Source: Actinomycetota bacterium
GTDB taxonomy: Bacteria; Actinomycetota; Actinomycetes; S36-B12
Direction: 5' to 3'
Assembly (NCBI GenBank): GCA_009726075.1
Contig: WLND01000124.1
Location: 1-5,869 of the forward strand
DNA: 5,869 bases
The notes under the pieces were generated by a model. That model did not search any database, was not told the DNA's origin, and worked only from the letters and a program-made list of their open reading frames with translations. The position numbers and the translations under genes are program-made. Positions 1-5,178 of this stretch are shown piece after piece. Within the stretch, counting starts at the first letter, position 1; every line of letters begins with the position of its first letter.

Positions 1-323
1 CCAAGCGCTTCGACTACGGCGTGGTTCGCGACTTCACCGGGCACGGCATCGGAACCTCGTTCCACACCGGCCTCGTCATTCCGCACTACGACGACCCTCG
101 CGCCGACACCATCCTCGAGGTCGGCATGACGTTCACGATCGAGCCGATGCTCACCCTCGGGTCGTACGACTACGACATCTGGTCCGATGGCTGGACAGTG
201 GTCACCAAGGACCTCCTGCGCACCGCGCAGTTCGAGCACACCCTCGTCGTCACGGCAACCGGTTCTGAGATCCTCACCCTTCCGACCGGAGCCACCACGT
301 GGCCGGCCCCCGTCGGATCATGA
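1..323 (+). CDS. map: Methionine aminopeptidase type I, C-terminal part (5' end outside window)
   Basis: This enzyme removes the initiator methionine from nascent cytosolic proteins using a dinuclear metal centre. Only the last 106 codons are present; the reading frame is open to the left edge with the first full codon at base 3, so the GTG at 21 is internal and not a start. Metal and substrate residues of the pita-bread fold are visible: His in GHGIG (42-44), a second His in SFHTG, Glu in FTIEPM (141-143) and Glu in QFEHT (234-236), the normal order for the C-terminal half of Map. The stop is TGA at 321-323. The next gene starts 25 nt further on in the same direction, so the two are probably cotranscribed. 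Actinobacteria often carry more than one map paralogue, and which one this is cannot be told from the fragment. The family call is very secure. Confidence 0.96.
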   Translation, partial: KRFDYGVVRDFTGHGIGTSFHTGLVIPHYDDPRADTILEVGMTFTIEPMLTLGSYDYDIWSDGWTVVTKDLLRTAQFEHTLVVTATGSEILTLPTGATTWPAPVGS

Positions 324-348
324 CGACCCCACTTCGACTGGAGCACAC

Positions 349-1131
349 GTGACCACGGCAGCGACCGGCACCACCTGGCCATCTGAGGTCCACACCCTCT
401 CGATTGACATCGGTGGCAGTGGGCTCAAGGCCTCAGTGCTGGATCCGGTCGGCCAGATGACCACCGAGCGGGTGCGTATCGACACCCCGTACCCGTGCCC
501 ACCGCACGTGCTCGTCGAAGCCATCGCACGACTCGTCGAACCGATGACCGGTGCCCACCGCGCCTCGGTCGGCTTTCCCGGCCTCGTGCGTCAGGGTCGG
601 GTCATCGACGTGCCGTCCCTGTCACGGCGCGAGTACGGCGGCCCTCGCGATGCCGACCTCGCGCAGGCCTGGTCGGAGTTCGACCTCGGCTCGGCCATGG
701 CCGAACTCCTGGGCGTTCCCACGAAGGTCGTCAACGATGCCGACATGCAAGGGTGCGCCGTGGCGCAGGGCAAGGGGCTCGAATTCGTCATGACCCTCGG
801 CACGGGGGTGGGCACAGCAGTGTTCAACGGCGGACGGCTCCTGCCGCATCTCGAGCTTTCGCACGGGCCCTTCCGCGACGGCGACACCATCGATATCGCG
901 CTGGGCAACGCGGCCCGCAAGGACATCGGCACCGAAAAGTGGCTCAAACGAGTGCGGCGCGCTGTCTCGTATTTCCACGACATGCTCTGGTTCGATCATC
1001 TCTACGTCGGCGGGGGCAATGCCAAGCACGTGAGCATCACCGACATCGGCCCCAAGGGACAGATCATTCCGAATTCGTCCGGAATCATCGGAGGCGTCCG
1101 CATCTGGGAACTCCATTCCGAGGATAGTTAG
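349..1131 (+). CDS. ppgK: ROK-family polyphosphate glucokinase-like kinase
   Basis: Predicted cytosolic kinase of 260 aa that phosphorylates glucose at the 6 position, using polyphosphate and/or ATP in the PPGK family. The start is GTG 349, supported by GGAG at 340-343 with a 5-nt spacer; the frame stays open upstream to GTG 187, but that would add 54 residues of shadow sequence inside map. Visible motifs are the N-terminal phosphate loop DIGGSGLK (residues 20-27), NDAD with the probable catalytic Asp130, the glycine-rich LGTGVGTAV (150-158), LPHLELSH (165-172) and VGGGNAK (220-226). The length fits PPGK (about 250-270 aa). The C-terminal half (HGPFRDGD, GNAARKDIG, GGGNAK) recalls, from memory, the PPGK-like ROK proteins of proteobacteria and cyanobacteria more than mycobacterial PpgK, so phosphoryl-donor preference is uncertain. 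Family certain; exact substrate moderately sure. Confidence 0.88.
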   Translation: MTTAATGTTWPSEVHTLSIDIGGSGLKASVLDPVGQMTTERVRIDTPYPCPPHVLVEAIARLVEPMTGAHRASVGFPGLVRQGRVIDVPSLSRREYGGPRDADLAQAWSEFDLGSAMAELLGVPTKVVNDADMQGCAVAQGKGLEFVMTLGTGVGTAVFNGGRLLPHLELSHGPFRDGDTIDIALGNAARKDIGTEKWLKRVRRAVSYFHDMLWFDHLYVGGGNAKHVSITDIGPKGQIIPNSSGIIGGVRIWELHSEDS

Positions 1132-1140
1132 ATATTCAAC
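1127..1140. promoter_or_regulatory. Imperfect AT-rich palindrome, candidate MarR operator
   Basis: The 14-bp sequence GTTAGATATTCAAC is an imperfect inverted repeat: GTT..ATAT..AAC is symmetric, with 10 of 14 positions matching. It is an AT-rich island at the 3' end of the kinase gene and covers the position of a -35 box for the marR promoter. MarR-family proteins commonly bind such palindromes in their own promoter; binding here is inferred. Confidence 0.4.
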
Positions 1141-1149
1141 CATCGCGGG

Positions 1150-1163
1150 TAGACTCCTCTTCA
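1150..1163 (+). promoter_or_regulatory. Leaderless-type promoter of the marR gene (-10 TAGACT)
   Basis: TAGACT at 1150-1155 fits the actinobacterial TANNNT -10 element. The ATG at 1163 lies exactly 7 nt after the hexamer, so transcription would start at or next to the A of the start codon. No purine-rich ribosome binding site precedes the ATG, which also points to leaderless translation. The -35 region (about 1127-1132) is weak. The same geometry recurs at the paaX-type gene in this window. Confidence 0.55.
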
Positions 1164-1615
1164 TGGGCGAATGGCTGACCGAGGAGCAGCAGTCCTCCTG
1201 GCGTGCATGGCTCAGTGCCTCGACCTTGCTCAATGAGCGACTGAACCGCGAGATTCAGGCACAGCACGGGATCACGCTGGCCGACTACGAGATCCTCGTG
1301 TGGCTGTCCGAATCCCCTGATCGCCGCATGCGCATGAGCGACCTCGCCGAGCGCACGCTCTCGTCGCGCAGCCGACTCTCGCACCAGATCGATCGCATGG
1401 AAGGTGCTGGCTTGGTCGCCCGTGAGCAGTGCCCGGTCGATCGTCGGGGCTCATTCGCCGTGCTCACCGACATCGGATGGAACACGCTCGTCAGCGCAGC
1501 GCCGGATCACGTCGACAGCGTGCGCAGCCACCTGGTTTCGGCGCTCTCCTGCGACGAATTCGAGGCGCTTGGCGCGGCCTGCCGAAAGATCAGCGACCGG
1601 CTTCAGGACTCCTGA
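1163..1615 (+). CDS. MarR-family transcriptional regulator
   Basis: A 150-aa winged-helix DNA-binding protein of the size typical for MarR dimers. The N-terminal part (about 1-45) forms the dimerisation helices. YEILVWLSESPDRRMRMSDLAE (42-63) leads into the recognition region SSRSRLSHQIDRMEGAGLV (67-85), and the wing carries PVDRRGSFAVLTDIG (91-105) with the conserved D-R pair of MarR wings. The C-terminal helices return to the dimer interface. Cysteines at 90, 130 and 140 are present, but nothing shows that they sense redox state. The gene starts 31 nt after the kinase stop, with its own -10 box and an AT-rich palindrome, so autoregulation is likely. It converges on the flavin-reductase operon, and its 3' end overlaps a small minus-strand ORF by 13 nt. 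The ligand and regulon cannot be deduced. Confidence 0.93.
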   Translation: MGEWLTEEQQSSWRAWLSASTLLNERLNREIQAQHGITLADYEILVWLSESPDRRMRMSDLAERTLSSRSRLSHQIDRMEGAGLVAREQCPVDRRGSFAVLTDIGWNTLVSAAPDHVDSVRSHLVSALSCDEFEALGAACRKISDRLQDS

Positions 1616-1752
1616 TCGATCGGAGTCATCCGAAGGTCTCGCTCTGGCGGTATGTAGGTGCAGCAGGTACGAACTGAGAGCCGGCCGGTCAGCGCAGCCG
1701 CCACCAGCGTTGCAAGGAAGCCGATGACGGCAACTCCAAGCACGATGTGCAC
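1603..1752 (-). CDS. Small single-TM protein with Cys-Cys motif, unrecognised
   Basis: A 49-codon ORF from GTG 1752 to TGA 1603-1605, filling the gap between the convergent flavin-reductase and marR genes. Residues 3-21 are a continuous hydrophobic stretch (IVLGVAVIGFLATLVAAAL), then TGR and SVR mark a positive flank, followed by Cys30-Cys31 and a polar tail with YIPPERDLRM (33-42). This is the layout of a small inner-membrane protein with a cytosolic tail (positive-inside). About two thirds of third codon positions are G or C, lower than in the neighbours. It starts 9 nt after the TAG of the FMN-reductase gene and in the same frame, without a clear ribosome binding site, so it would depend on reinitiation. 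GTG 1743 is an alternative start. The C-terminus overlaps marR by 13 nt. It could be a chance ORF, but the hydrophobic block, the Cys pair and the operon position argue for a real gene. Confidence 0.5.
   Translation of the reverse strand: MHIVLGVAVIGFLATLVAAALTGRLSVRTCCTYIPPERDLRMTPIDQES
1607..1627. terminator. Hairpin over the marR stop codon, possible weak or bidirectional terminator
   Basis: GACTCC (1607-1612) pairs with GGAGTC (1622-1627). The inner GATCGATC (1614-1621) adds two more pairs with a TCGA loop and one bulged T at 1613. The stem spans the marR stop codon and lies between two convergent transcripts. No T-tract follows on either strand, so it is not a classic intrinsic terminator; U-less hairpins have been proposed for actinobacteria. 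It also lies inside the last codons of the small minus-strand ORF. Confidence 0.35.
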
Positions 1753-1761
1753 GACTTGAGG

Positions 1762-2322
1762 CTACTTCGCCGGCGTCTGGTGCCTGAACGCGAACTCGGC
1801 AACCTGGCGTCCGATCATCTCGAGCTGGGCTTTTGTAGCCGCGTCCTCCGCCCCCTCGCTCAGCGACACGGCTCCAGCATTCACTGAGCCCCCGAGCGGC
1901 GTCGGCCAGGCGCGCAGGGCATGACCCACCTGCCGCAACTGGTGCAGGGTCGACACGGTGGCCTGCCATCCATACGCGACCGCGATGCAGCCAATCGCGC
2001 GTCCATCGAGGTACGGGCGCTCGTCCTTGGCGAGATCCTCCGCGTAGTCCAGGGCATTCTTGATCATGCCGCTGATGCCACCGTGGTAGCCGGGGCTGGC
2101 CACGATGACTCCGTCGGCCGTGCGCAGGGCCTCCACGAGGGCGACGGATAGATCGTCTCGCTCGGACGATTCGGTGTCGTAGATCGGGAGGATGAGATCA
2201 CGACCGGTGATGTACACGACATCGGCTCCCGCAGCCCGCGCCCCCTCGCCGGCTAGGCGCACCGCGCGCTCACTCGACGAACCAGGCCGCGTGCTGCCGC
2301 CGATTGCCAGAATCTTTACCAC
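1762..2322 (-). CDS. NAD(P)H-dependent FMN reductase (flavodoxin fold)
   Basis: A 186-aa cytosolic flavoprotein of the NADPH-dependent FMN reductase family (SsuE/MsuE/ArsH-like), which transfers hydride from NAD(P)H to FMN. The N-terminal beta strand KILAIGGS and phosphate loop GSTRPGSSS (9-17) bind the FMN phosphate. ASPGYHGGISGMIKNALDY (75-93) is the family signature that contacts the isoalloxazine ring and the dimer interface. The start is GTG 2322, preceded by AAGGG (2336-2332, overlapping the upstream stop codon) with a 9-nt spacer. It lies 12 nt after the wrbA-like gene in the same operon. The nearby luciferase-like monooxygenase needs free reduced FMN, so this is the best candidate for its reductase partner. 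The family assignment is secure; the partnership is inferred from context. Confidence 0.9.
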   Translation of the reverse strand: MVKILAIGGSTRPGSSSERAVRLAGEGARAAGADVVYITGRDLILPIYDTESSERDDLSVALVEALRTADGVIVASPGYHGGISGMIKNALDYAEDLAKDERPYLDGRAIGCIAVAYGWQATVSTLHQLRQVGHALRAWPTPLGGSVNAGAVSLSEGAEDAATKAQLEMIGRQVAEFAFRHQTPAK

Positions 2323-2334
2323 GAACTGCCGCCC

Positions 2335-2940
2335 TTACTCATTGTTGGAAAGCTTGCCTGCCACCACGGCGAGTCGTCGGCCTTGAATCCGACATGCCTC
2401 GAGACAGTCCCCATCAGGCGTCGAACCGCTCCGCGAGACCCACGAGGCCCCGTACGGATTGCCCGTCACGCGCGCAATGTGCCCGTCCGCGTATCCGAGC
2501 GGAACGATCACCGAACCCCAATGGTAGAAGTGATTGTTCATGGCAAGAATGGTGGACTCGAGCCCCCCATGACCGGTCGAGGCCGTGGTGAACGACGTGC
2601 ATGCCTTCGTCGCGAGCACCCCGGAGAACCAGAGCCCGCCGGTCGTGTCAAGGAACGCCTTGAGCTGGCTCGCCGGGCCGCCGAACCGGGTCGGCGATCC
2701 GAAGGCCAGGCCGTCGGCCCACGAGAGGTCGTCGAGCGCCGCCACGTCGTCGCGCGTGGCATCGACGAACGCCTGCCAGCGCGGATTCGACGCGATCGCC
2801 TCCTCGGGCGCGGTCTCGGCAACCCTACGCACGCGCACCTCTGCGCCAGCCGCCTCTGCGCCGGCGGCCACGGCGTGCGCCATCGACGCGACATTGCCCG
2901 TGGCCGAGTAGTAGACGACGGCGATGCGCGGGGACCTCAC
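2335..2940 (-). CDS. WrbA-like NAD(P)H:quinone oxidoreductase (flavodoxin fold)
   Basis: A 201-aa FMN protein resembling WrbA, which reduces quinones by two electrons with NAD(P)H. Its landmarks are the N-terminal IAVVYYSATGN (6-16) phosphate loop, SPTRFGGPASQLKAFLD (82-98), TTGGLW (99-104), the TASTGHGG loop (119-126) and NPYGAS (161-166), all in the order seen in WrbA and at about the same total length (198 aa in E. coli). The start is taken as GTG 2940: it forms a GTGA overlap with the stop of the AraC gene, and family homology begins right after it. The frame runs open to 3036, but that part is AraC coding sequence in another frame. No strong ribosome binding site is present, so translation is likely coupled to araC. 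The role may be to recycle a quinone product of the monooxygenase or limit its redox cycling (inferred). Not named wrbA because several paralogous subfamilies exist. Confidence 0.88.
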   Translation of the reverse strand: MRSPRIAVVYYSATGNVASMAHAVAAGAEAAGAEVRVRRVAETAPEEAIASNPRWQAFVDATRDDVAALDDLSWADGLAFGSPTRFGGPASQLKAFLDTTGGLWFSGVLATKACTSFTTASTGHGGLESTILAMNNHFYHWGSVIVPLGYADGHIARVTGNPYGASWVSRSGSTPDGDCLEACRIQGRRLAVVAGKLSNNE

Positions 2941-3902
2941 GCGGACATCTTCACGGCTCGGAGACTGCTTGAGGGCGACTCGCCGAAGCGCTGCCGGTAC
3001 TGCATGCTGAACCGCCCAAGGTGCACGAAGCCGCATACGTGCGCCACATGAGCGACCGTGACGGAATCGGGTTGAGCCGCGACGAGCAAGTCTCGGGCTC
3101 GGTCAAGGCGCACCTCGCGGAGGAGTTCGATGGGGGTCATCCCGAGTCGCTGTCGCACAACCCACTGGAGCTGCCGAACACTCAGTCCGACGCCGCCTGC
3201 CATGGCCGTGACGGTGACGCCCGGCCCGTGGTTGACCGCGAGCCACTCCCGAAGGGCCGCCACATGGCGCGGTCCGTACGAGTGCCCGGCCGTCACGTCG
3301 TCGTTCCAGGAGAGCACGAGGGCGGTGAGCAAGTGGTCCTCCACCGTGCCGAGGAACTGGTCGACGACCTCCTGAGGCGTTTCGTCGGTGATGGCCGATG
3401 TCGCCGACCACGCGCGCCGGCATGCGTGGGTGAGCATGGGCGTTGCGGCTGTCCTCCTGGGGGAGTCAGGCTCGTCGCCAAACACCATGCGCCGGTACTC
3501 GCTCACCCGCTGCTCATCCGCGGCCACGACCAGGGCCCCGGCCCAGGGATCCGGCCTCATGAGGGTCCGCTCATGCGCCGAGAGCAGGAACCCAGACTCC
3601 TTGAGCTCGCCCGGCTCGCTCGTGCCCATGGTCACGTGCATGGGCCCGAGCGGAACCGTCGCCACCACCCGCCGCTGCGTGGGCGGCGACTCGACAATGA
3701 CATCGCCCCCGTAGCGAACGAACACGAGGGTCGAGGACGCGAGTTGGACGATGCCAACTGCACCGTCCAGCGAATCGCCGAGCGGCGTGACCTCATGCGG
3801 GGTCACCACGGCGACCTCGTCGCGGAGCACCGATGCACGCGAACTCGTGACGAGGCCAGCCAACGGCGATCGACCGGACGCAGTACGCGCAGGCGTGCCC
3901 AT
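2937..3902 (-). CDS. AraC/XylS-family transcriptional regulator
   Basis: A 321-aa regulator. Residues about 25-200 resemble the AraC-binding-like (cupin-type) sensor domain seen in XylS/FeaR-like activators. Residues about 213-316 form the two helix-turn-helix DNA-binding domain: first HTH around 230-250 (VTAMAGGVGLSVRQLQ), second HTH around 282-306, with the family signature GFVHLGRFSMQYRQRFGESP (291-310). The start is ATG 3902 because GGAG (plus-strand CTCC 3910-3913) precedes it by 7 nt; ATG 3950 would add 16 residues made from leader sequence. The gene lies 78 nt after the monooxygenase and its stop overlaps the next gene by GTGA. A -10-like TAGGAT upstream (3954-3949) could give it an extra promoter. 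It probably activates this operon in response to the substrate or a related compound; the effector is unknown. Confidence 0.93.
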   Translation of the reverse strand: MGTPARTASGRSPLAGLVTSSRASVLRDEVAVVTPHEVTPLGDSLDGAVGIVQLASSTLVFVRYGGDVIVESPPTQRRVVATVPLGPMHVTMGTSEPGELKESGFLLSAHERTLMRPDPWAGALVVAADEQRVSEYRRMVFGDEPDSPRRTAATPMLTHACRRAWSATSAITDETPQEVVDQFLGTVEDHLLTALVLSWNDDVTAGHSYGPRHVAALREWLAVNHGPGVTVTAMAGGVGLSVRQLQWVVRQRLGMTPIELLREVRLDRARDLLVAAQPDSVTVAHVAHVCGFVHLGRFSMQYRQRFGESPSSSLRAVKMSA

Positions 3903-3924
3903 GATGACGCTCCGTTCCCGAGAC

Positions 3925-3946
3925 AGGACCGAAGTCCCTCCGGGAC
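3925..3946 (-). other. Two alternative hairpins sharing an arm in the araC 5' leader
   Basis: In minus-strand RNA, GUCCC (3946-3942), a GGA loop and GGGAC (3938-3934) can form one stem. The same GGGAC can instead pair with GUCCU (3929-3925, one G-U pair) closing a UUCG tetraloop with C-G closure (3933-3930), an unusually stable loop type. The two stems exclude each other. They lie between the monooxygenase stop and the araC ribosome binding site. Any regulatory function is inferred; they may simply protect mRNA ends. Confidence 0.35.
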
Positions 3947-3948
3947 GC

Positions 3949-3954
3949 ATCCTA
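3949..3954 (-). promoter_or_regulatory. Possible internal promoter of araC (-10 TAGGAT)
   Basis: The minus-strand hexamer TAGGAT matches TANNNT and sits 46 nt upstream of the araC ATG. A start site about 7 nt downstream would fall near 3942, leaving a leader of about 40 nt that carries the UUCG hairpin and the GGAG site. No recognisable -35 element is seen at 16-18 nt spacing, so this is a weak candidate for expressing the regulator apart from the monooxygenase. Confidence 0.3.
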
Positions 3955-3980
3955 GGCGCTCACTGCGCTCGAGGAAGCCC

Positions 3981-5081
3981 TCATCGAGGCAGTCGCACGC
4001 CCTTGGCCTCGAGGCGCGGGAGCACCTCCTGCGCGAAGTAGGGCAGTTCGCCGGCGTAGTCGAGGAAGGCCACGGTCATTCCCGCGAAGCCGGCCGCGTG
4101 GTAGCGGGCGATCTCGTCGGCCACCTCGTCGGGTGAGCCGATCAACGGCACGGTGCCGTGCCCTGCCGCAAAGCGATCACGGAACATCAGGAGCATCTCC
4201 GGGGTGAACGACTGCGCATGGACTCCCTGAAGTGCCATCAGGTTGTCGACGGCTTCCCAGTCGGCCATCTCGTCTGCGTAGTAGTTTCGGAAATCGACGG
4301 CCTCCTGATGGGTGGGACGAACGACGCAATGGCCGAGCGTGAACACGCCCATCGTGCGGTCGTACTCATCACGGGCCTGACTCGTCACCTGCTTGACGAT
4401 CTCGGCCCCGTCCTCCGGGCCCCCGACGATAGTGAAGGCGAAGTCGGCATTGCGCGCCGCGAACTCACGGCCCTGCTTGGACGAACCCGCGTTGAGCACC
4501 GGGAGCTGGCCGTCGTACGGCTTGGGCATGCCTTCGACATGCTGGAGCTGGAAGTACTTGCCGTCCCAGTCGAACTTGCCCTCCGTCGTCCAGATCTTGC
4601 GGACGATGTCCCACCACTCCTGAGCGAGGGCGTAGCGCGCATCGTGATCCTGGGGCAGGTCCATACCGAATGTGTCGTACTCGGGCTTGTTCCAGCCCGC
4701 CACGATGTTGATGCCGGCGCGTCCCTTGCCGATCTGATCGACCGTTGCCATCTGCTTCGCGGCGACGATCGGGTGGTTGAACGCAGTGTGAATCGTGGCG
4801 ATGAGGGAGATCCGGCTCGTGTTCGCCAGGAGGCCCGCTGCCCAGGTCACCGGGTCGAGCACGCCCTCGTGGAAGTTGGTGATCCCGCCGTAGCCGATCC
4901 AGCGGGCGATCGGCAGCAGGAAGTCGATGCCGACCTCGTCGGCGATCTTCGCCATCCGCAGGTTGTCGTCCCAGCTTCCCGTCCAGCGATCCGGGGCCTT
5001 GGTCACTGCGAGGCCTGACGAGCAGTTGGCTGAGAAGAGTCCGAGCTTGAAGTCCAGGCCATCGAGCAGTGCCTTGGTCAT
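3981..5081 (-). CDS. Luciferase-like (LLM class) FMN-dependent monooxygenase, RutA/SfnG-type
   Basis: A 366-aa TIM-barrel monooxygenase that uses reduced FMN from a separate reductase and O2 to oxidise an organic substrate. Homology begins at residue 11 (FKLGLFSANCSSGL) and runs through AKIADEVGIDFLLPIARWIG (44-63), a Thr-containing ATIHTAFNHP strand (95-104), GINIVAGWNKPEYDTFGM (123-140), NAGSSKQGREFAARNADFAF (197-216) and the IGSPDEVADEI segment (314-324). The GW-KPEY motif and the length recall RutA (pyrimidine ring opening), with SfnG (dimethyl sulfone) and DszA as wider relatives. Thr96 and Asn125 align with RutA Thr105 and Asn134 of the oxygen pocket. The start is ATG 5081, with GGAGG 4 nt upstream; GTG 5126 is unlikely because it lies 1 nt from a ribosome binding site. 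The ATG overlaps the stop of a 13-codon leader ORF. It is first of the large genes in the operon. The substrate cannot be assigned, so no symbol is given. Confidence 0.92.
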   Translation of the reverse strand: MTKALLDGLDFKLGLFSANCSSGLAVTKAPDRWTGSWDDNLRMAKIADEVGIDFLLPIARWIGYGGITNFHEGVLDPVTWAAGLLANTSRISLIATIHTAFNHPIVAAKQMATVDQIGKGRAGINIVAGWNKPEYDTFGMDLPQDHDARYALAQEWWDIVRKIWTTEGKFDWDGKYFQLQHVEGMPKPYDGQLPVLNAGSSKQGREFAARNADFAFTIVGGPEDGAEIVKQVTSQARDEYDRTMGVFTLGHCVVRPTHQEAVDFRNYYADEMADWEAVDNLMALQGVHAQSFTPEMLLMFRDRFAAGHGTVPLIGSPDEVADEIARYHAAGFAGMTVAFLDYAGELPYFAQEVLPRLEAKGVRLPR

Positions 5082-5119
5082 GATGCCTCCGGGATGGTGT
5101 GCGAGCCGACGTTGAACAT
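5078..5119 (-). CDS. 13-codon leader ORF, ATGA-coupled to the monooxygenase gene
   Basis: ATG 5119 opens a short ORF encoding MFNVGSHTIPEAS, with TGA at 5080-5078. The best ribosome binding site of the region, GGAGGAG (plus-strand 5128-5134), lies 8 nt before this ATG, whereas the monooxygenase ATG has only GGAGG at 4 nt spacing, located inside the small ORF. Stop and start overlap as ATGA, so ribosomes finishing the short ORF can restart on the monooxygenase. The peptide has no run of one amino acid and no Cys, so it does not look like an amino-acid attenuator or the Cys-rich leaders of actinobacterial sulfur genes. It may serve only for coupling. Confidence 0.5.
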   Translation of the reverse strand: MFNVGSHTIPEAS

Positions 5120-5149
5120 GGCACACGCTCCTCCGTGCAGGTGCCCCGG

Positions 5150-5178
5150 TCTATCCATTGCGCGTGGTCTCGTGTCCA
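5150..5178 (-). promoter_or_regulatory. Candidate promoter of the monooxygenase operon
   Basis: On the minus strand, TGGACA (5178-5173) resembles a -35 box and GATAGA (5155-5150) a weak -10 box, separated by 17 nt. A start site near 5143 would leave a leader of about 24 nt before the 13-codon ORF. The -35 box directly abuts the 12-bp palindrome at 5179-5190. The -10 match is poor, so confidence is limited. Confidence 0.35.

Noticed and set aside
187..348. Longer N-terminus for the PPGK-like kinase from GTG 187
   Set aside because: This stretch lies inside map in another frame, encodes a low-complexity Ser/Arg/Pro-rich shadow, and GTG 349 has GGAG 5 nt upstream with homology beginning soon after.
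622..1233. 203-aa minus-strand ORF antisense to the kinase
   Set aside because: No recognisable family; it is the shadow of the strong plus-strand kinase and crosses into the marR gene.
1753..1764. TAG readthrough fusing the FMN reductase to the TM tail
   Set aside because: The small ORF is in the same frame as the reductase, so a readthrough product is formally possible, but nothing in the stop context supports it and a GTG start lies 9 nt later; treated as a separate ORF.
2941..3036. N-terminal extension of the wrbA-like ORF to 3036
   Set aside because: This is the end of araC in another frame; the flavodoxin fold begins right after GTG 2940.
2383..3051. 222-aa plus-strand ORF opposite the wrbA-like gene
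   Set aside because: Arg/Gly/His-rich composition typical of antisense frames in GC-rich DNA; the minus strand has clear family motifs.
3903..3950. araC start at ATG 3950
   Set aside because: It lies within the putative -10 and hairpin region and has no ribosome binding site, whereas ATG 3902 has GGAG at 7 nt.
3956..3968. GCGC-TCACT-GCGC hairpin after the monooxygenase as a terminator
   Set aside because: Only four base pairs, no T-tract, and araC follows in the same direction without other sign of termination.
3021..4136. 371-aa plus-strand ORF opposite araC and the end of the monooxygenase gene
   Set aside because: Long, but Arg/His-rich without any domain, and it spans two genes and their intergenic region; long antisense frames are expected at this base composition.
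4158..5018. 286-aa plus-strand ORF opposite the monooxygenase
   Set aside because: Complementary-frame shadow with repeated V/E/D/R patterns and no motif; the minus-strand product is unmistakable.
5082..5126. Monooxygenase start at GTG 5126
   Set aside because: The GTG lies 1 nt after GGAGGAG, too close for initiation, and the 15 added residues do not resemble the family N-terminus; ATG 5081 fits better.
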